DNA of 64,000 nt from Catellatospora bangladeshensis (GCF_016862575.1 NZ_BONF01000012.1:124001-188000), one strand, 5' to 3'; shown: positions 40,062 to 49,322, counted from the stretch's first letter. A program made the numbers and translations. Notes: generated by a model from the letters alone, not told the origin.

Positions 40062-42416
40062 TCAGTCGAGTTTTTCCAATTGGAAAGAGGTGCGCAGGGA
40101 CTCGACCGCGGCCTGCTCGGTGGTCTGGCGGGCGGTGGCGGCGTCGACGATCTCGTCGGTCGGCTCGTCACCGGGATCGAACCCCTCGATGGTGGGCGGC
40201 GGCGGCCCGTCGAACTCCGGGTCGTACGGCGGCTCCTCCAGGGGCGGGCCGTCGTCGGCGGCCTGGGCGCGGCGCGCCGTGGCCTGCGCGGGAGCTGCTC
40301 CGCCGACCCGGGCCGGGGTCGGCCAGTCGTCGCCGGACGTCGCGGCGGGACGGCGCGCGGGCTCGGCGGACCGGGCCGGAGCATTACGCGGCGGGGCCGA
40401 GGCCGGCGCGGCAGCCGTGGTGCGCGACGCCGCCGGGCGCTGGTCGCCGCCCACCTCGCAGCGCAGCTGCCAGTTGCCGCCGAGCACCTGGTGCACGGCG
40501 TCCAGCAGTGGAGCCGGGTCGTTCTCCACGCCGTTCGCGTGCACGCGGTGCTTGAACACCAGCACGAGGGTGCTGCCGTCGATGTCGCGGACCACGGCCT
40601 CGCGGGCGAACGCGGCCGCCTTCTTGCTGCTGCGGCCGACCATCCGCACGATCTCGTCCCAGGACCGGCGCACCGCCACCGCGTTGTCGGCCCCGCCGGA
40701 GGACACCGCAGGCTGTGCGGCGGCGGCCTGGGCGGGAGCAGCGCTGCGAGCGGCCGGTGCCGCCGAAGCGGCCGGGCGGGCGGCAGGAGCGTCGGTCTCG
40801 CCCCAGGATTCTGCGGCCCGCCGGGCGGCTTCGGAAGTGCCGCGGGCTGCGGCCGCCTGCGTCGGCTGACCGTTCGCCGGGGCCGCGGCCCGTGGAACGG
40901 CCCCGGCCGGATCGCCGTGTGCACCGCCGGAGTCGTGCGCGACGGTACGGGCAGGCTGCTGGGGCTCGCTGCCACCGCGTGCGGCGTCGTGTTCCGGTCC
41001 GGCGTCGGCCGCCTGACCGCCGTCCTGCGCGGGGACGGCGCCGCGTGGGGCCGTGTCGCCGTCCCGGCCTGCCGCGGCGGGCGCGGGCCGGGTGCCTGCG
41101 GAGGACGAGCTGCGGGCGGCGGCCGATGCGGCGGCCTCCCGGGCTGCGGCACGGCCCGAACCGGCCGAAGCCGGGCTGGTCACGGTGTCGCTCAGGGCAT
41201 GGCCCGACTCGGGCTGCGGGCGGGTGGGCTGGTCGGCGGCCGCACGGGCGGCGCCGGGCACGAAGCCGCTCTCCAGCCGCTCCAGGCGCTGCAGCAGGGC
41301 GTTGCCGGCCGAGTCGGCGGCGGGCAGCAGCATGCGGGCCGCGAGCAGCTCCAGCAGCAGCCGCGGCGAGGTCGCGCCGCGCATCTCCACCAGGCCGTTG
41401 GCCACGATGTCGGCGCAGCGCGAGAGCGTCGCGGGGCCGAGCTGCCCGGCCTGCGCGTGCATGCGGGCGAGCTGCTCTTCGGGGACGTCGATCAGGCCCT
41501 TCTCGGCCGCGTCCGGCACCTGCCGCAGGATGATCAGGTCGCGCAGCCGTTCCAGCAGGTCGTTGGCGTAGCGGCGGGAGTCGTGGCCGGCCTCGGCGAC
41601 CCGGTCGATCGCCGCGAACGCCGCCGCGCCGTCCCCGGCCGCCAGCGCGTCGATCATCTCGTCGATCAGGGCGTTGTCGGTGACGCCGAGCAGCGCCACG
41701 GCGCGGGCGTAGGTCACGCCCTCCGGACCCGATCCGGCGATGAGCTGGTCCAGCACGGAGAGGCTGTCCCGGGCCGAGCCGCCGCCCGCGCGCACCACCA
41801 GCGGCAGCGCCAGCGGCTCCACCGTCACGCCCTCGCTCTCGCACAGCTGCTCCAGGTACGGCCGGAGCACGCTGGGGGCGATGAGGCGGAACGGGTAGTG
41901 GTGGGTCCGCGAGCGGATGGTGCCGAGCACCTTCTCCGGCTCGGTGGTGGCGAAGACGAACTTGACGTACTCCGGGGGCTCCTCGACCAGCTTCAGCAGC
42001 GCGTTGAAACCGGCCGACGAGACCATGTGCGCCTCGTCGATGATGTAGATCTTGTACCGGCTGGTCGCGGGGGCGAAGAACGCGCGCTCCCGCAGCTCGC
42101 GGGCATCGTCGACGCCGCCGTGGCTGGCCGCGTCGATCTCGATGACGTCGATCGAGCCGGGACCGTCCGGGGCCAGCGCCCGGCACGAGTCGCAGACGCC
42201 GCACGGCTCCGGGGTGGGGCCCTCGACGCAGTTCAGCGAGCGGGCCAGGATGCGGGCGCTGGACGTCTTGCCGCAGCCGCGCGGGCCCGAGAACAGGTAG
42301 GCGTGGTTGAGCCGGCCGCTCTTGAGCGCCTGAATGAGCGGCTCGGTGACGTGCTCCTGGCCGATGACCTCGGCGAAGGTGCGAGGCCGGTACTTGCGGT
42401 ACAGCGCCAGCGCCAC
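40062..42416 (-). CDS. dnaX: DNA polymerase III subunit gamma/tau
   Basis: The 784-residue clamp-loader subunit starts ALYRKYRPRTFAEVIGQEHV. It has Walker A GPRGCGKTS (44-52), the zinc site LNCVEGPTPEPCGVCDSC, Walker B IYIIDEAHM, the SRC-like sensor region and the gamma collar helices to about 370. A long Ala/Pro/Arg-rich low-complexity tail of 250 residues follows, then a C-terminal domain (SWDEIVRMVGRSSKKAAAF) for tau functions. I see no programmed frameshift site, so a single tau-like product is expected. The GTG has AGGAGGT 7 bp upstream. In related genomes it commonly precedes ybaB-recR; here it is separated and inverted. Confidence 0.95.
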   Translation of the reverse strand: MALALYRKYRPRTFAEVIGQEHVTEPLIQALKSGRLNHAYLFSGPRGCGKTSSARILARSLNCVEGPTPEPCGVCDSCRALAPDGPGSIDVIEIDAASHGGVDDARELRERAFFAPATSRYKIYIIDEAHMVSSAGFNALLKLVEEPPEYVKFVFATTEPEKVLGTIRSRTHHYPFRLIAPSVLRPYLEQLCESEGVTVEPLALPLVVRAGGGSARDSLSVLDQLIAGSGPEGVTYARAVALLGVTDNALIDEMIDALAAGDGAAAFAAIDRVAEAGHDSRRYANDLLERLRDLIILRQVPDAAEKGLIDVPEEQLARMHAQAGQLGPATLSRCADIVANGLVEMRGATSPRLLLELLAARMLLPAADSAGNALLQRLERLESGFVPGAARAAADQPTRPQPESGHALSDTVTSPASAGSGRAAAREAAASAAARSSSSAGTRPAPAAAGRDGDTAPRGAVPAQDGGQAADAGPEHDAARGGSEPQQPARTVAHDSGGAHGDPAGAVPRAAAPANGQPTQAAAARGTSEAARRAAESWGETDAPAARPAASAAPAARSAAPAQAAAAQPAVSSGGADNAVAVRRSWDEIVRMVGRSSKKAAAFAREAVVRDIDGSTLVLVFKHRVHANGVENDPAPLLDAVHQVLGGNWQLRCEVGGDQRPAASRTTAAAPASAPPRNAPARSAEPARRPAATSGDDWPTPARVGGAAPAQATARRAQAADDGPPLEEPPYDPEFDGPPPPTIEGFDPGDEPTDEIVDAATARQTTEQAAVESLRTSFQLEKLD

Positions 42417-42521
42417 GGGCGTACACCTCCTAGGAACGTCGCAGGCTACCGTACCGCGCGGGTCCGACCACAGGGCTGTCGCGGCTTCGAGCCGCCCGCC
42501 GCCCGTCGTAGCTGGGGAGGA

Positions 42522-43055
42522 TCAAGCCTGGTGGGGCACGTGGTGCGAGATCTCGACGACTTCCGGGGCGGGTTCGCCGGCCTGCGCCGGCACGGCAGCG
42601 ACGGCTCGCGCCGGCCAGTGCGGCGGCGGATCCTGTGCCGGGTCCGTGACCAGGATGCGGCTGCTCCGCGACGGGTCGATGCCGCGCAGCTTGATGAGCA
42701 GCTGAGATGGTGCTTCGGCGAGTTCGTCCAGAGCCACGGCCAGCCCCGCGGTCACCGTGCCGATCGCGACGCCGATTCCGACGAGCCCGCCGCGGGACGG
42801 ATGGGAGTACTGGATCCGGTGGATGCCGGAGGCGGCGATGACCGCCACCTCGGGCGCACGCTTCAGCTGCTTCTCGTCACTGGTCAGGATGACGTGGTAA
42901 CCCTCGGCCGTGGCCCGCTGGTACAGCTCGACGTCCTTGGTGCCCGACCAGTCGAGGTCGTGCACATGGTCGATTCGGTGACCCTTGCGCTCAAGGAAGG
43001 ACTTCAGCACGTCGGACAGCGGACGGGCGACGTTCTCGTCGAGGAGCACCTTCAC
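42522..43055 (-). CDS. DUF5615 PIN-like protein (probable toxin)
   Basis: The 177-residue protein begins MKVLLDENVARPLSDVL, with an early Asp and Asn typical of DUF5615 (a PIN-like nuclease group; COG4634-like). It continues HDLDWSGTKDVELYQRATAE and VILTSDEKQLKR, where acidic residues D35, D42 and D60-like positions can complete a metal site. The C-terminal half is longer than usual and rich in Pro/Ala. The start overlaps the DUF433 gene by 4 bp (ATGA), the arrangement expected of a toxin-antitoxin pair with the antitoxin gene first. Confidence 0.8.
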   Translation of the reverse strand: MKVLLDENVARPLSDVLKSFLERKGHRIDHVHDLDWSGTKDVELYQRATAEGYHVILTSDEKQLKRAPEVAVIAASGIHRIQYSHPSRGGLVGIGVAIGTVTAGLAVALDELAEAPSQLLIKLRGIDPSRSSRILVTDPAQDPPPHWPARAVAAVPAQAGEPAPEVVEISHHVPHQA

Positions 43056-43699
43056 GCCGCCACCCGCCAGGCGTGGACGTCGTAACTGTCGGTGTAGTCG
43101 GCGAAGTCCACGGCGTCGCGGGCGGCCTCGGCGGTGACGCCCGGGTAGAAGGCGCTGATCTCGCCGGGCGGGACGCCGTCACGGACCAGCGTCGCGACCT
43201 GGAGCGAAGGCACGCGGGTGCCGGCGACGACGGGCTCTCCGCCGCGCACCCCGGCGTCGACACGGAGATGTGGACGCGGCCTGAACAGGTCGGGCACGGA
43301 GCGGCCGTCGTAGTAATACGGCCGCAGCGGCTCGTCGGCGAAACGGAGCACGGCACCCGCCCGGTTCTTCACGAGGTCGATCGCGTCATCCTCGTTGAGC
43401 AGCAGGATCGTGCCCGCCTCCGTGACCAGGCGGTAGGCGGACAGGTGCGCGTGCTCGCCGAGGTCGAACCGCAGGGTCCGGAGCGCTCGACGGATGCGCT
43501 GGAGCGACGACTCGGCGCGGAGCGCGACGCACATGCGCAGGGCGATCAGATCGCGGAACGAGTAGAGGATGGGACGCCGGTCCGACAGCTCGGGCACGAG
43601 GATCGCACCCGCGTCGTCGTCCTTCGCCTTACGCCAGTGGGCCAGCTGCGCCAGCGTGGCACCGGAAAGCGCCGCCGCCAGCTTGGGCTCGTAGGACAT
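43052..43699 (-). CDS. DUF433 family protein (probable antitoxin) with MerR-like N-terminus
   Basis: The 215-residue protein has an N-terminal MerR/HTH-like part (LAAALSGATLAQLAHWRKA, ILYSFRDLIALRMCVALRAE) and a C-terminal DUF433 domain (PVVAGTRVPSLQVATLVRDG, PPGEISAFYPGVTAEAARDA) that ends DFADYTDSYD. DUF433 is a small helical antitoxin-like domain commonly paired with DUF5615 nucleases. The ATG at 43699 has GGAGGTG at 6 bp. The fusion suggests that the same protein binds the operon promoter and neutralises the downstream PIN-like protein. This is inference from gene pairing. Confidence 0.82.
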   Translation of the reverse strand: MSYEPKLAAALSGATLAQLAHWRKAKDDDAGAILVPELSDRRPILYSFRDLIALRMCVALRAESSLQRIRRALRTLRFDLGEHAHLSAYRLVTEAGTILLLNEDDAIDLVKNRAGAVLRFADEPLRPYYYDGRSVPDLFRPRPHLRVDAGVRGGEPVVAGTRVPSLQVATLVRDGVPPGEISAFYPGVTAEAARDAVDFADYTDSYDVHAWRVAA

Positions 43700-43884
43700 C
43701 TGCTCACCTCCTCGCACTCCGTTCGGCATCTACGACGCTAACGCCGGGAACGTGCCGAAAACTGTCCGCCGCGCGACAGCCGATGCCCTTAACAAGTCAC
43801 TCGGGGAAGTTTTCCAACGTCGCCTCGGCATCGGGTCTGACCTGGTCCACTGTGCCCATACCAGTTCGGTATCAACATCGGTTG

Positions 43885-43906
43885 GTCGATGCCTCGCCGC
43901 ATCGAC
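43885..43906. other. Stem-loop upstream of second peptide-binding protein gene
   Basis: GTCGATGC-CTCGCC-GCATCGAC, a perfect 8-bp stem 65 bp before the start at 43971. It could be an operator or leader structure. The remainder of 43700-43970 shows no gene. Confidence 0.45.
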
Positions 43907-43970
43907 AGCCGTTAGGGTCGGCGCAGGCGGTGACCCGGTGTCGTCGGGTTGTCACTCGACCAGGACAGGG

Positions 43971-45644
43971 GTGGCCTCGGTGGGTACGCGTCGGCTCCGG
44001 ACCGGTTTGGCGGTGGCGGCGATCCTGCTGGCCACGGCGGCCTGCACCGACGACGGGGCGGGCCCCGCGCAGCCCTCGGCGGTGCCCAGCCCGCCCGCCG
44101 TGAGCACCGAGGACAGGCTGGTCTTCGGCATGGGCGAGCCGCGCGTGCTGGACCCCGCCCTGGCCGCCGACGCGGAGTCGCTGCGCATCACCCGGCAGGT
44201 GCTGGAGACCCTGGTGCGCGCTGAGCCCGGCGGCGCCCGCACCGGTCCCGGCCTGGCCGAGGAGTTCCGTGTCGACGCGACCGGCACGGTCTGGACGTTC
44301 CGCCTCAAGCAGGGCGTCACCTTCCACGACGGCACGGCCTTCGACGCCGCCGCGGTCTGCGCCAACTTCGGGCGGTGGTATCGCTTCGACGGCGCACTCC
44401 AGGCCGGCGACCTCTCCGCGTACTGGCAGACGGTGTTCGGGGGGTTCGCGAAGAACCGGTCCAGCCGCCTGCCCGCCAGCCTGTTCAAGTCGTGCACCGC
44501 TCGTGATGCGGGCACGGCCGAGATCGCGCTGACCCGGCCGAGCAGCCGCTTCCCGGCCGCGTTCGCGCTGCCGTCGTTCGCGATCTCCAGCCCGGCGGCG
44601 CTGCGGAAGTACGCGGCCGACAAGCTCACCGGCGAGGGTTACCCGGCGTACGGGAGCAACCCGGTCGGCACCGGCCCCTACCGGTTCGTGTCCTGGGACC
44701 GCAAGGCGCGGCTGGTGAAGCTGGAGGCGTACGAGGGTTACCACGGTGCCAAGGCCAAGGTGAAGGAGCTGCACTTCCAGGTCGTGGAGGCGGCGGTGCG
44801 CAAGCAGGCGCTGCTCGACGGCAAGATCGACGGCTACGACCTGGTGGCGCCGGCCGATCAGCAGGAGCTGGCCGGGCTCGGCTACCACGTGCTTCCCCGG
44901 CCCGCGTTCAACACGCTCTACCTGGGCATCAACCAGAGCGGCAACCCGGCGCTGGCCAAGCCGGAGGTGCGCCAGGCGATCGCGTACGCGGTGAACCGGC
45001 AGCGGCTGGTGTCCGAGGCGTTCCCGGCGGGCGCGAAGCCGGCGCTGAACTTCCATCCGGACACGCTGCCGGGCTGGAACCCGGACGTCGCGGCCTACGC
45101 CTACGACCCGGCCAAGGCCAGGGAGCTGCTCGCCGCCGCGGGCCTGGCGAGCGGGCTGCGGCTGCGGTTCCACTACCCGCAGGGGGTGACCCGGGCGTAC
45201 ATGCCGTCGCCGAAGCAGATCTTCGAGCTGATCGCCGGGGACCTGCGCGCGGTCGGCATCGAGGTGACCGGTACGGAGCTGCCGTGGACCCCGGAATACC
45301 TGCACGCGGTGACCCGAGGCAAGGCCCATGATCTGCACCTGTTCGGCGCCGTCGGCAACTACGGCGAGGCCTACGACTTCCTCGGGCCGCTGTTCGCGCA
45401 GCGCCAGGACGAGTTCGGCTTCACCGACACCGGGCTGTTCGAGCAGTTCAAGCAGGTGGAGAAGACGGGCGAGCCGGACGCGCGGGTGCCGCAGTATCAG
45501 CGCCTGAACGCCCGGCTGCTGGAGTTGCTGCCGGCGCTGCCGCTGGTGCACGGCCCGGACGTGCTGGTCTTCGACAAGAACCTGATCGGCGTGGTGCCCA
45601 GCCCGCTCACCGACGAGGACTTCGCCGCGGCGATCTTCACCTGA
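43971..45644 (+). CDS. Orphan peptide-binding lipoprotein (SBP family 5)
   Basis: The protein is about 557 residues with a signal peptide and lipobox TAAC (AAILLATAACTDDG). Its body is a family 5 binding protein: EDRLVFGMGEPRVLDPA, LAEEFRVDATGTVWTFRLKQ, GVTFHDGTAFDAAAV, and GTGPYRFVSWDRKARLVKLE. It has no permease or ATPase genes beside it, so it may feed the complete transporter 4 kb upstream or another system. The GTG at 43971 has AGGA 5 bp upstream; a GTG at 43980 is also possible. It is clearly distinct in sequence from the operon's own binding protein. Confidence 0.88.
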   Translation: MASVGTRRLRTGLAVAAILLATAACTDDGAGPAQPSAVPSPPAVSTEDRLVFGMGEPRVLDPALAADAESLRITRQVLETLVRAEPGGARTGPGLAEEFRVDATGTVWTFRLKQGVTFHDGTAFDAAAVCANFGRWYRFDGALQAGDLSAYWQTVFGGFAKNRSSRLPASLFKSCTARDAGTAEIALTRPSSRFPAAFALPSFAISSPAALRKYAADKLTGEGYPAYGSNPVGTGPYRFVSWDRKARLVKLEAYEGYHGAKAKVKELHFQVVEAAVRKQALLDGKIDGYDLVAPADQQELAGLGYHVLPRPAFNTLYLGINQSGNPALAKPEVRQAIAYAVNRQRLVSEAFPAGAKPALNFHPDTLPGWNPDVAAYAYDPAKARELLAAAGLASGLRLRFHYPQGVTRAYMPSPKQIFELIAGDLRAVGIEVTGTELPWTPEYLHAVTRGKAHDLHLFGAVGNYGEAYDFLGPLFAQRQDEFGFTDTGLFEQFKQVEKTGEPDARVPQYQRLNARLLELLPALPLVHGPDVLVFDKNLIGVVPSPLTDEDFAAAIFT

Positions 45645-45772
45645 GGACGTGGCCCGGCACCCTGACCTGCGCCGGTATTAAAGGGACAGCGACTGTCGGA
45701 TCGGCTGGCTACTGTCTGCGGTCGAAGGTCTTCGAACCTTCACGTTCGCATCCCCTCATCCAGCGAGGAATC

Positions 45773-47821
45773 ATGAGCAGATCCATCCTGCGCCGATTCG
45801 GCGCGTTGCTGCTGGGCGCCAGCCTGGCGGTCTCTGGGCTGGCCACGCCGGCCCAGGCGGCAGACACGGGCACGGTCACCGGCCGGCTGACCGACGGCGA
45901 GGCGGGGGTCGCCGGCGGTTCGGTCTCCATCTACGGCGACAGCGTGTCCTACCAGGACACCACCTGGCTCGACTCCGTGGGCAACTACACCTTCGAGGCG
46001 GTGCCCCCGGGCACCTACCGGGTGAACTTCCGGCCGGAGAACCGCCCGGCCCAGTACGCCTACGGCAAGACCGACTGGCCGTCGGCGAACCTCATCACCG
46101 TGACGGCGGGCGGGACGACCGTCGTCAACGACGAGGTGCTGCCCGTGGGCACCATCACCGGCCGGCTGGTCGACCGGGCGGGCGCCGGGGTGCCGTGGGC
46201 GCCGGTCAGCGTGGAGGCCGTCGACTACTCCAGCTACGGCTACACCAGCACGGACTGGAACGGCGAGTTCACCGTCCAGACCGCACCGGGCAGCTACCGG
46301 GTGCGCTTCGACCTCGGCCAGTTCAGCCAGTACGCGAACGGCACGCTGGACCGCGACGCGGCGGCGGTCTTCACCGTCACCGCGGGCGGCACGGTCACCG
46401 TCAACGACACGCTGATCGCCACGGGCAGCATGACCGGCCGCTTCACGGACGCGTCCGGCGCCGCGGTGCCGTGGGTGGACGTCAACGTGACCAACGGCGA
46501 CTACTTCGGCACGGCGCAGACCGACGAGGACGGCCGCTACCGGTTCGACCAGGTCCCGGTCGGTTCGGGCTACACGGTGGAGTTCGCCAACGTCGGGCAG
46601 TCCGTCCACCAGTACGCCTACGGCACGGTGAACCCGGCGGCGGCCGCCCGGTTCGCGGTGGCCGAAGGCCAGACCGTCACGGTGGACGACCAGCGGCTGC
46701 CCACCGGCAGTGTCCGGCTCACCGCGGTGGATGCCCGCACCGGCGCGGCGATCCAGAACTTCACCTCCGGCATCGACCTCGACGCGCGCGACACGGAGAA
46801 CGGTGAGGTCGTCTACCCCGCCATCCCGGTCGGCACCCACGAGATCTGGGCCCTGGCCGGCGGCTACTCCTTCGACGGCGCGTCGGTGACCGTCGTCGCG
46901 GGCGAGCAGGCCGAGGTCCGGCTGGTCATGGAGCCGAGGGCCCGGTTCACGGCCACGGTGGTGGACGCGGCGACGGGTGAGCCGCTGCCGGGCGTGTGCA
47001 TCGTCCCGGTCCGCGTGCAGGAGGTCCGGATGCCGGAAGGCTGCGGCGAGGTCACGGACGCGAACGGCAGGCTGACCGAGATGTTCTGGCTGGGCGCGGG
47101 CACCTACCAGCTGCTGGCGTGGCCCCGGGAGGCCGACGGCTACGGCGCGCAGTGGGTCGGGTCGGCCGGTGGCACCGGTGACCTGCGGCGTGCTCAGCGG
47201 TTCGTGGTCGAGTCGGGTGACGTGGTCACCCCACCGGTGATCAAGATGGACCGCGCCGGTGTCATCACCGGTCAGGCCTTCGGGCCGGACGGGGTCGCGC
47301 TGGGCCGGGGCGCCGTGCGCGTCGCGGGTGAGCCGGTGGGCCTGGGCGGCGGCTTCGGCGCCTTCCCGATCGGCATCGACGGCCGTTACCGCATCGACAA
47401 GCTGGGGCCGTACGAGTGGCCGCTGCTGTACGAGGTGTACGGCCAGGCCACGCAGTGGAGCGGGGGCGAGGCCGACCGCGACCGGGCCGACCGCGTCAAG
47501 GTGGTCGCCGGCGGCACCACCACCTACGACTACCGGCTCGAAGCCGGTGTCACGGTGACGGTGACGAGCACCACCGCCGGATTCAGCGGCTATGTGGTGG
47601 CCCGTCACGCCGACACCGGTGACATCGTCGGCACGTGGTCGATCGTCGGGCCGAACGCCGGGGTCACCGAGCAGCTCATCGGCGGCCAGCGCATCCGGTT
47701 CGAGTACTACGCGGGTGGCGGGACCGGCCGGCAGTTCGTCGGCGGCGAGGACTTCGCGTCCGCATCCGAGTTCAAGATTCACCGGCACAAGGACTCGTCG
47801 TTCGAGCTGACGCTCGCCTGA
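45773..47821 (+). CDS. Secreted multi-domain CNA-B/carboxypeptidase-regulatory-like repeat protein
   Basis: The 682-residue protein has a signal peptide (RSILRRFGALLLGASLAVSG, cleavage near AQAAD) and about six to seven beta-sandwich repeats. Repeats start TGTVTGRLTD-like and end with TVTAGGTTVVND-type stretches, the same pattern as the 826-residue paralogue at 23464. The two share framework phrases such as GTYRVNFRPEN/GPYRVMFRLAS and a C-terminal module with LGPYEWPLL versus FGPYSWPLVF. No anchor motif is seen. GAGGA lies before the ATG. It ends at a perfect terminator. Function is unknown; adhesive or matrix roles are plausible. Confidence 0.8.
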   Translation: MSRSILRRFGALLLGASLAVSGLATPAQAADTGTVTGRLTDGEAGVAGGSVSIYGDSVSYQDTTWLDSVGNYTFEAVPPGTYRVNFRPENRPAQYAYGKTDWPSANLITVTAGGTTVVNDEVLPVGTITGRLVDRAGAGVPWAPVSVEAVDYSSYGYTSTDWNGEFTVQTAPGSYRVRFDLGQFSQYANGTLDRDAAAVFTVTAGGTVTVNDTLIATGSMTGRFTDASGAAVPWVDVNVTNGDYFGTAQTDEDGRYRFDQVPVGSGYTVEFANVGQSVHQYAYGTVNPAAAARFAVAEGQTVTVDDQRLPTGSVRLTAVDARTGAAIQNFTSGIDLDARDTENGEVVYPAIPVGTHEIWALAGGYSFDGASVTVVAGEQAEVRLVMEPRARFTATVVDAATGEPLPGVCIVPVRVQEVRMPEGCGEVTDANGRLTEMFWLGAGTYQLLAWPREADGYGAQWVGSAGGTGDLRRAQRFVVESGDVVTPPVIKMDRAGVITGQAFGPDGVALGRGAVRVAGEPVGLGGGFGAFPIGIDGRYRIDKLGPYEWPLLYEVYGQATQWSGGEADRDRADRVKVVAGGTTTYDYRLEAGVTVTVTSTTAGFSGYVVARHADTGDIVGTWSIVGPNAGVTEQLIGGQRIRFEYYAGGGTGRQFVGGEDFASASEFKIHRHKDSSFELTLA

Positions 47822-47830
47822 TCGGTCCGC

Positions 47831-47865
47831 GAGGGGCCGGGTACGCGTGCCGTACCCGGCCCCTC
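47831..47865 (+). terminator. Terminator of the secreted repeat protein gene
   Basis: GAGGGGCCGGGTACG-CGTGC-CGTACCCGGCCCCTC, a perfect 15-bp stem 10 bp after the stop. Confidence 0.85.
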
Positions 47866-47970
47866 GCACGTCCGGACCACGCCGGGTCGCTAGCGCGTGT
47901 CGGATAAGCGGCAATTGGGGTCATACGCGTAGCCTCCCTCCTGCGTCGTGCTGCCCCGCAGGAGGAAGTC

Positions 47971-49062
47971 GTGAGTCATCCGTGGATCGCCGTATTGTCC
48001 ACCACCGTGCTGGGGCTGAGCGTGCCACTGCCCGCGGCCGCGGCCGCTCCGGCGGGGCTGGCGCTCGGGCTGCCCGCCGCGGTCACCGCCACCGAGCTGG
48101 GCGGCGAGGACGGTGTGGTGCGGCTGGAGAACACCACCGGGCACGACCTGAGCCGGGTGATGCTGCGGCTGCGGCTCACCGGGGCCGCGGCCGGCCGCGT
48201 CGAGCTGGCCTCCGCCGACTGGTGTGACCACACCAGGACCACGGCCGTGTGCAAGGTGGACCGGCTGTCGCCCGGCGACGCGATCTCCATCCGGCTCGAC
48301 CTGCTTGCCCGGAAGAACGCGCCCGACGGGGCCGCGGGCGGCGTCGCGGTGAGCGCTTCGGCGGCCGGGGTCGCGGCCGCCACCGGCACCTTCCCGGTCG
48401 CCGTGGGGTCGCCGCCGTTCACCGACGTGTCGGCTGTCGCCGAGCAGTCCGAGGTGTACCTGCACACGGGCGACACCGCCGCGCTCGGCGTGGTGTACCG
48501 CAACTCGGGGCCGGTGCCCGCGCGGCTGCGGGTGGCCGACCCCGCCGCGACCGGGTTCGACGACGTGAGCTGGACCGACTGCCCCGACGACGACGGGGAC
48601 GCGTGCCTGGTCGAGCTGCCGTCCGGCGCGTCGCGGCGGCTCGGGTTCACCATGCGCCTGGCCGGCGACCACCCGGCCGAGCCGCACGTCGCGATGACGG
48701 TCGAGGGCGCCTACGACCGGATCGTCACCGACAACCTGGCCGTCTACCCCGTCTGCGTGTACGACACCGGGCGCTGCACCAGGAACGTGCCGGGCACCCA
48801 CTCCGACGTCTTCGCCGCGCCGAGCGCGCGTGCCGTGACGGCGGAGCCCGCTCCGGAGGCGGTGGGCGGCGGCTTCGGCGCGGTGAACCTGACCGAGCCG
48901 GACCACGCGCCGGTCCCGGTGGCGCATGAAGCGGACGCGGAGCCGCCGTACGACTTCTTCGACGAGGTCACCGGCATCCTGGCGTACTCGCTGCTGGGGC
49001 TGTTCATCGTCGGGGCGAGCGTGGCCCTGGGGCTGCGCAAGCGCGCGGCCGACCAGTCCTGA
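47971..49062 (+). CDS. Hypothetical type I membrane surface protein
   Basis: The 363-residue protein has a signal peptide (cleavage near AAAAAP), a beta-rich ectodomain with two Ig-like/DUF11-type halves (VVRLENTTGHDLSRVMLRLR and ALGVVYRNSGPVPARLRVAD), cysteines in DWCDHT, AVCKVD, TDCPDD and DACLVE that can pair, and a C-terminal membrane helix (about 332-353, YSLLGLFIVGASVALGL) followed by RKRAADQS. It is probably anchored in the membrane facing outward. No LPxTG motif is present. AGGAGG lies before the GTG. Function is unknown. Confidence 0.75.
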   Translation: MSHPWIAVLSTTVLGLSVPLPAAAAAPAGLALGLPAAVTATELGGEDGVVRLENTTGHDLSRVMLRLRLTGAAAGRVELASADWCDHTRTTAVCKVDRLSPGDAISIRLDLLARKNAPDGAAGGVAVSASAAGVAAATGTFPVAVGSPPFTDVSAVAEQSEVYLHTGDTAALGVVYRNSGPVPARLRVADPAATGFDDVSWTDCPDDDGDACLVELPSGASRRLGFTMRLAGDHPAEPHVAMTVEGAYDRIVTDNLAVYPVCVYDTGRCTRNVPGTHSDVFAAPSARAVTAEPAPEAVGGGFGAVNLTEPDHAPVPVAHEADAEPPYDFFDEVTGILAYSLLGLFIVGASVALGLRKRAADQS

Positions 49063-49070
49063 CCGCCGGG

Positions 49071-49322
49071 TCAGCCCTCGGGGCGGTGCAGCAGCCCGAC
49101 GGCCAGGCGGTGAAGTGACGCGGCCTGGTCGGGGGAGGTGACCGGCACGGTCGCGCCGGTCACCGTGTACCACTCCTCGGCGCCCAGGTACTGCACCCGG
49201 AGCCGGGCGGTGCCGTCACCGCCCAGCTCCGTGGCGAGCGTCAGCTCACCGGTGACCACGCCCACCTCGTCGGTCATGACTCCGCCAGGCCCCGCGACGA
49301 TGTTCGTGGTCAGGTCACTCAT
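49071..49322 (-). CDS. Small hypothetical protein coupled to the HNH nuclease gene
   Basis: The 83-residue protein (start MSDLTTNIVAGPGG) is soluble and beta-rich: VVTGELTLATELGGDGTARL, RVQYLGAEEWYTVTGATVPV, then a helix. The ATG overlaps the stop of the upstream nuclease gene by 4 bp, so it is translated from the same message. It lacks a signal peptide. An immunity-like role against the nuclease is possible but unproven. Confidence 0.6.
   Translation of the reverse strand: MSDLTTNIVAGPGGVMTDEVGVVTGELTLATELGGDGTARLRVQYLGAEEWYTVTGATVPVTSPDQAASLHRLAVGLLHRPEG

Noticed and set aside
40062-42416. Programmed -1 frameshift in dnaX
   Set aside because: No A-rich slippery heptamer was seen; the gene reads through as a single long protein.
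40053-43085. 1010-codon open frame on the plus strand opposite dnaX and the toxin-antitoxin pair
   Set aside because: It is the antisense shadow of GC-rich dnaX codons; composition is Arg/Ala/Gly-rich without domains, and dnaX on the other strand is certain.
45740-47914. 724-codon minus-strand frame opposite the 682-residue secreted protein
   Set aside because: Same kind of antisense shadow; the plus strand has a signal peptide, ribosome site and terminator.
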